This document shows, piece by piece, positions 44,065 to 47,553 of a stretch of DNA of 47,553 nucleotides. The DNA lies in contig JAFIFY010000123.1 of the NCBI GenBank assembly GCA_020831765.1, positions 1 through 47,553 on the forward strand, given 5' to 3'. The notes below the pieces were generated by a model. It worked only from the letters and a program-made list of their open reading frames with translations. It searched no databases and was not told the DNA's origin. The stretch's first letter is position 1; the number at the start of each line of letters is the position of its first letter. Source of the stretch: Phycisphaeraceae bacterium. Lineage in GTDB: Bacteria; Planctomycetota; Phycisphaerae; Phycisphaerales; Phycisphaeraceae. The translations under genes and the position numbers were made by a program.

Positions 44065-46739
44065 CCCGGCATGTCAGGGTGCTTCTACTTTCCGCGCTGC
44101 CCGGCGATGAGCAATTGGCCGGTGATGTGCTGCATCGTCACGGCTACGAGGTTGAGTTTGTTCACGCCGCCGATCGGGTCGGACTTGAAGAAGCGATCGG
44201 GCGGTCGGATTGCGATGTGATTCTGGCCGACATCGATCTTCCGGGTCTGGACGGCTTTGAGGCGCTGGATGTCTATCACGCGCAGAACGTGGACCTGCCG
44301 TTCATTCTCCTTGCCGATTCGATCAACGCCGAAAAGGCGATCGTGGTGATGAAGGCCGGGGCACACGACTTTATCCAGCGGGAGGATATGGCGAGGCTGG
44401 GCCCGGCGGTGGAGCGGGAATTGCGTGAGGCCCGGGTTCGGCGCGATCGGCAGCGGGCGTTCCGGGCGCTGCGGCGGAGCGAGGAGCGGTTCCGGGCGGC
44501 CGTGGAGCGGAGCCGATTCGCGTTTTTCATTTTCGAGAGCGTCCGGGACGAGACCGGACGGATCGTTGACTTCATCATCAACTACGCCAACCCTCGCGGA
44601 TTGGACATGATTGAACGGCCTCGCGCGGAGGTGCTCAACGGGCGTCTGAGCGAGAAGCTTCCCGGCATGGCTTCGGGCCCGATGATGAAGGAACTGGCCG
44701 AAGTCGCCGAAACCGGCAATTCGTTCGACGGCGAAGGGCCGACCGTCGAGGGCGAGCTCAAACCGCGGTATGTCCATTACCTGGCCGTACCCCTGGGCGA
44801 TGGCGTGGCACTGACCATGGCCGACATCTCCGACCGCTGGCGCAGCCAACAGGAACTCAAGCACTTTTTCAACCTGCCGCTGGCCTTGCTGTGCGTCATG
44901 GATGAGCAGGGCCGGATCATCCGCGCCAACCCGGCATGGAAAGAACTGCTCGGCTGGTCGCCCGACTCGCTTTGCGGCCAGTGCTACTCGACGCTGATTC
45001 ATCCTGATGAACTGCCCCGGGTCGAGGCCATCATCGATTCACTCAAAGCCGGTACGCATGCCGAACCTTACGACACCCGTGTTCGATGCCGGGACGGCTC
45101 GTACCGATCGATCGTCTGGAAGTCGGCGTGGGTCTCCGGTCGCTGGTATCACGTCGGCCAGGATGTCACGGAGATTCGTGAAGTGGGCCGGGCGCTGGCC
45201 GAAGGCGAGGCGCGCTACCGGGCCATCGTCGAAGACCAGACCGAGTTGATCTGCCGCTACCTGCCTGACGGCCGGATCAGCTTTGTCAACGAGTCCCTGG
45301 CACGGCACTGGAAAGATTCACCCTCGGCACTTCTGGGGCGAAACCGTTTTGACATGGTGCCGCAGGCGCAGGGCATGGAACTTCGGAATCTGCACACGCA
45401 GATGATCGAGGATGGCCTGGATTCAGGCCAGATCGAGCTGGAATTGCCCGATGGCCCCGATCGGACGCGTTGGGAACGATGGCGGGTCCGCGCCCTGAGG
45501 GATTCGGCGGGCCGGATCAGCGAATTTCAGGCGGTGGGCAGTGACATCACCCAGCGTCGTGAAGCTCATCAGGAGCAGGCGCGGATGGATGAGCGATTGC
45601 GCCACATCCAGAAAATGGAGGCGCTGGGCACGCTGGCCAGCGGTGTGGCCCACGATTTTTCCAACCTGCTGACGGTTATTTTCGGCTACACGGATCTGGC
45701 GTCGAGACTGCTGCCTCAGGGCCATCCCGCCCAGAACTATCTCAAGACCATTGAAAAAGTCGCGACGCGCGCCACCGGTGTGACCAACTCGCTGCTGACC
45801 TTCAGTCAGCGGAAGGCAAGCGAGAAGCGTCCGGTCAATCTCAACGAGTTGGCCAATGAGTCCAGCCGCCTGTTGCGCCGCGTGATTCCGCGATCGATCG
45901 ACATGTGTGAGTCGATCGATCCCGAGGCCGTCTGGGTCGAGGGCGATGAAACGCAGCTTCAGCAGGTCATCATGAACCTGGCGCTCAACGCCCGCGATGC
46001 CATGCCCGACGGCGGCCGTCTTGAACTGATCGTTCGGCGGGTGCCATGCGATATCGCGGATGAGTCCAGGTCGGCCGGACAGGCCGTGTTGGAGATCATT
46101 GACAACGGTTGCGGCATGGAGAAGGCCGTGCTGGACCGAATCTTCGAACCGTTCTTCAGCACGAAGGAGCGAGGACAGGGGACGGGCCTGGGTTTGAGCA
46201 TCGCCCACAGCATCATCGGTGATCACGGCGGACAGATCGAAGTTCAATCAACGGTCAATGTCGGCACGCGGTTCACGGTCACCCTGCCGGCGGTCGAGAT
46301 GGAGCTGGCCCGGATCCAGCACGTCGAGGAAGAGGAAAAAATGGTGGGCGCCGGCGAAAGCGTGCTGATCGTCGAGGATGATGCGTTCGTGCGTTCGATC
46401 ATCGTCTCGGCGCTGGATGAGGAAGGCTATTGCACGATCGAAGCCGAGGATGGCCAGATCGCCATCGAGCGCGTGATGGGCAATCTCTCGCAGATCAGCC
46501 TGGTCATACTCGATCTCGACCTGCCTCGCGTTCACGGTCTGGTGGTGCTCGAGCGCATCCGGCAGCTACGGCCCGAACTGCCCGTGCTGGTCATCACGGG
46601 CAACCCGGACAATGAGCGGATCAACGGGCACGTGGACGCGGTCACCCACCTGGTCCGTAAACCTTTCCAGATCAGTCAACTGCTCAAGCTCATCATGCGC
46701 ATTCTCAGGGGTGCGGAGAGGAACGAGGTTCGAGTATGA
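44061..46739 (+). CDS. Hybrid sensor histidine kinase: REC-PAS-PAS-PAS-HisKA-HATPase-REC
   Basis: 892-residue cytosolic kinase from ATG 44061 (GGGAG six bases upstream). Residues 1-125: receiver-like domain with [13 protein letters not shown] (Asp57) but no acidic pair after strand 1 ([11 protein letters not shown]) and Gln in place of the conserved Lys (HDFIQRED). Then three PAS-type regions at about 140-265, 270-380 and 385-515 ([48 protein letters not shown]). The kinase core has [13 protein letters not shown] with His531, [14 protein letters not shown] (N), DNGCGM (G1), [20 protein letters not shown] (F/G2). A complete C-terminal receiver follows ([28 protein letters not shown]). The stop overlaps the next gene as ATGA. 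No transmembrane segment. Confidence 0.94.
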   Translation: MTRHVRVLLLSALPGDEQLAGDVLHRHGYEVEFVHAADRVGLEEAIGRSDCDVILADIDLPGLDGFEALDVYHAQNVDLPFILLADSINAEKAIVVMKAGAHDFIQREDMARLGPAVERELREARVRRDRQRAFRALRRSEERFRAAVERSRFAFFIFESVRDETGRIVDFIINYANPRGLDMIERPRAEVLNGRLSEKLPGMASGPMMKELAEVAETGNSFDGEGPTVEGELKPRYVHYLAVPLGDGVALTMADISDRWRSQQELKHFFNLPLALLCVMDEQGRIIRANPAWKELLGWSPDSLCGQCYSTLIHPDELPRVEAIIDSLKAGTHAEPYDTRVRCRDGSYRSIVWKSAWVSGRWYHVGQDVTEIREVGRALAEGEARYRAIVEDQTELICRYLPDGRISFVNESLARHWKDSPSALLGRNRFDMVPQAQGMELRNLHTQMIEDGLDSGQIELELPDGPDRTRWERWRVRALRDSAGRISEFQAVGSDITQRREAHQEQARMDERLRHIQKMEALGTLASGVAHDFSNLLTVIFGYTDLASRLLPQGHPAQNYLKTIEKVATRATGVTNSLLTFSQRKASEKRPVNLNELANESSRLLRRVIPRSIDMCESIDPEAVWVEGDETQLQQVIMNLALNARDAMPDGGRLELIVRRVPCDIADESRSAGQAVLEIIDNGCGMEKAVLDRIFEPFFSTKERGQGTGLGLSIAHSIIGDHGGQIEVQSTVNVGTRFTVTLPAVEMELARIQHVEEEEKMVGAGESVLIVEDDAFVRSIIVSALDEEGYCTIEAEDGQIAIERVMGNLSQISLVILDLDLPRVHGLVVLERIRQLRPELPVLVITGNPDNERINGHVDAVTHLVRKPFQISQLLKLIMRILRGAERNEVRV

Positions 46740-47395
46740 ACAGTGTCTGCAAAGTTCTGCTGGTCGATGATCACGCGATGTTCACCGAAGCGCTGGGTGA
46801 GCATCTGGCCCGGGATCCCCGCTTCAACGTCGTGGGCATCGTTCACAACGCCGAGGCCGCCATCGAGAAGGCGATGGTGACCAACCCCGATGTCATCGTC
46901 ATGGACATCGACATGCCCGGATTGATCTCCTTCGAGGCGGCGCGCACCATCGAGACCATGGTGGGCGACGCCCGGATCATCTTCCTCAGTGCGTTCACGC
47001 ACGATCGTTACATCGAACAGGCGCTGGCGGTCAAGGCGCGTGCGTATGTCACCAAGGGTGAAAAGCTCGAGCGCGTGGTGGATGCCATCCGAACCGTGAC
47101 CAATGGGGGCACCTTCTTCTCCAAGGAGGTTCGTGAGAGGCTTAGGATCGAATCCAACGGCGTCCGCCTGGCGGGCAAGTCGATGAATACCCGTGTGCGT
47201 GATCTGTCCGAACGGGAAATTCAGGTATTGCGTTATATCGCTTCGGGCATGAGCAAAAAGGAAATCGCCGCCACCATGCACCTGGCCGTCAAGACCGTCG
47301 AGAATCATTGCACGAACCTGATGGCCAAGTTGAACATCCACGACCGGGTGGAGTTGGCGCGGTTCGCGATTCGCGAGGGCCTTTGCGAGGCATAG
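46736..47395 (+). CDS. NarL/LuxR-family response regulator
   Basis: 219 residues. Receiver domain 1-120: LLVDDHAMFTEAL (acidic pair Asp11-Asp12), VIVMDIDMPGLISFEAA with phospho-acceptor Asp57, IIFLSAFTHDRY, and ARAYVTKGE (Lys). DNA-binding LuxR-type HTH about 150-219: LSEREIQVLRYIASGMSKKE and IAATMHLAVKTVENHCTNLM, the GerE/LuxR signature. It is the likely partner of the kinase, with which it overlaps by ATGA. Target genes are unknown. Confidence 0.95.
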   Translation: MNSVCKVLLVDDHAMFTEALGEHLARDPRFNVVGIVHNAEAAIEKAMVTNPDVIVMDIDMPGLISFEAARTIETMVGDARIIFLSAFTHDRYIEQALAVKARAYVTKGEKLERVVDAIRTVTNGGTFFSKEVRERLRIESNGVRLAGKSMNTRVRDLSEREIQVLRYIASGMSKKEIAATMHLAVKTVENHCTNLMAKLNIHDRVELARFAIREGLCEA

Positions 47396-47553
47396 GCCGC
47401 CGCCCGGTCAGCCAATAGTGTCCGGAATGGATTTCAATGTAAGGTTTCTGTTTGGCTTGGTTCGTTTTGGTGGTTCTTACTTTGGCCGTTGGTTCGCCGT
47501 TGAGAGCAAGATAGGCGCAGCGTGAACGTGAAGCACGCGGGTCGCGAAGACGC

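Overview
The window is a gene-dense, GC-rich stretch (about 63-65% in the coding blocks I counted) from a Gram-negative bacterium. Outer-membrane and lipoprotein genes (a TolC-like lipoprotein, other lipobox proteins), an Si3-type insertion in RpoC, murC and an MsbA-like exporter support a Gram-negative envelope. Widely scattered housekeeping genes (rpoBC without rplKAJL upstream, murC outside a cell-wall cluster, leuC without leuD, groES without groEL), frequent GTG/TTG starts and a tRNA without encoded CCA would suit Planctomycetota, perhaps a Phycisphaerae relative. That placement is an inference from gene content, not a database match. No transposase, integrase, phage gene or CRISPR array was found; the window reads as chromosomal backbone. 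LAYOUT. 1-6.1 kb: a truncated FKBP-type prolyl isomerase (minus), then ParA-like ATPase and a guanine-deaminase-like enzyme joined by an ATGA overlap, a CpsB/YwqE-type phosphatase whose 3' end may be frameshifted, an MscS channel and a large lipoprotein. 6.2-15.3 kb: an IscR-like Rrf2 regulator diverges from gamma carbonic anhydrase, groES, aroA and an MsbA-like ABC exporter; two minus-strand genes follow (metallo-beta-lactamase hydrolase, tandem GNAT protein), then two unknown envelope proteins, tRNA-Ile(CAT) and a small charged ORF. 15.4-25 kb: rpoB and rpoC on the minus strand, with a recognisable sigma70 promoter, a strong Shine-Dalgarno, a tandem-repeat-bearing intercistronic gap and an intrinsic terminator. 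25-28 kb: a PhnD-like lipoprotein and a single-chain PhnC-PhnE fusion, preceded by a promoter whose spacer holds a 12/14 match to the Fur-family 7-1-7 box. 28-41.5 kb: mixed metabolic genes: heparinase II/III-like lyase, murC, rdgB, TolC-like lipoprotein, leuC, SGNH hydrolase, argH, an FHA-GAF histidine kinase, and dtd/fau overlapping by ATGA. 41.5-42.5 kb: about 1 kb without a convincing protein gene but with two divergent sigma70-type promoters and an intrinsic terminator, a good place to look for small RNAs. 42.5-47.4 kb: an unknown protein, a stand-alone glycogen-binding-like (CBM48) protein, and a signalling operon (64-residue ORF, hybrid REC-PAS kinase-REC, LuxR-type regulator) in which each gene overlaps the next by ATGA. 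HOW THEY WORK TOGETHER. The strongest functional units are rpoB-rpoC, the PhnD/PhnCE importer with its own metal-type regulatory signature, the ATGA-linked kinase/regulator operon, and fau-dtd. The most notable items are the putatively Fur-controlled fused PhnCE transporter, the enlarged and compositionally distinct Si3 region of RpoC, and the two probable non-coding transcripts around 41.5-42.2 kb.
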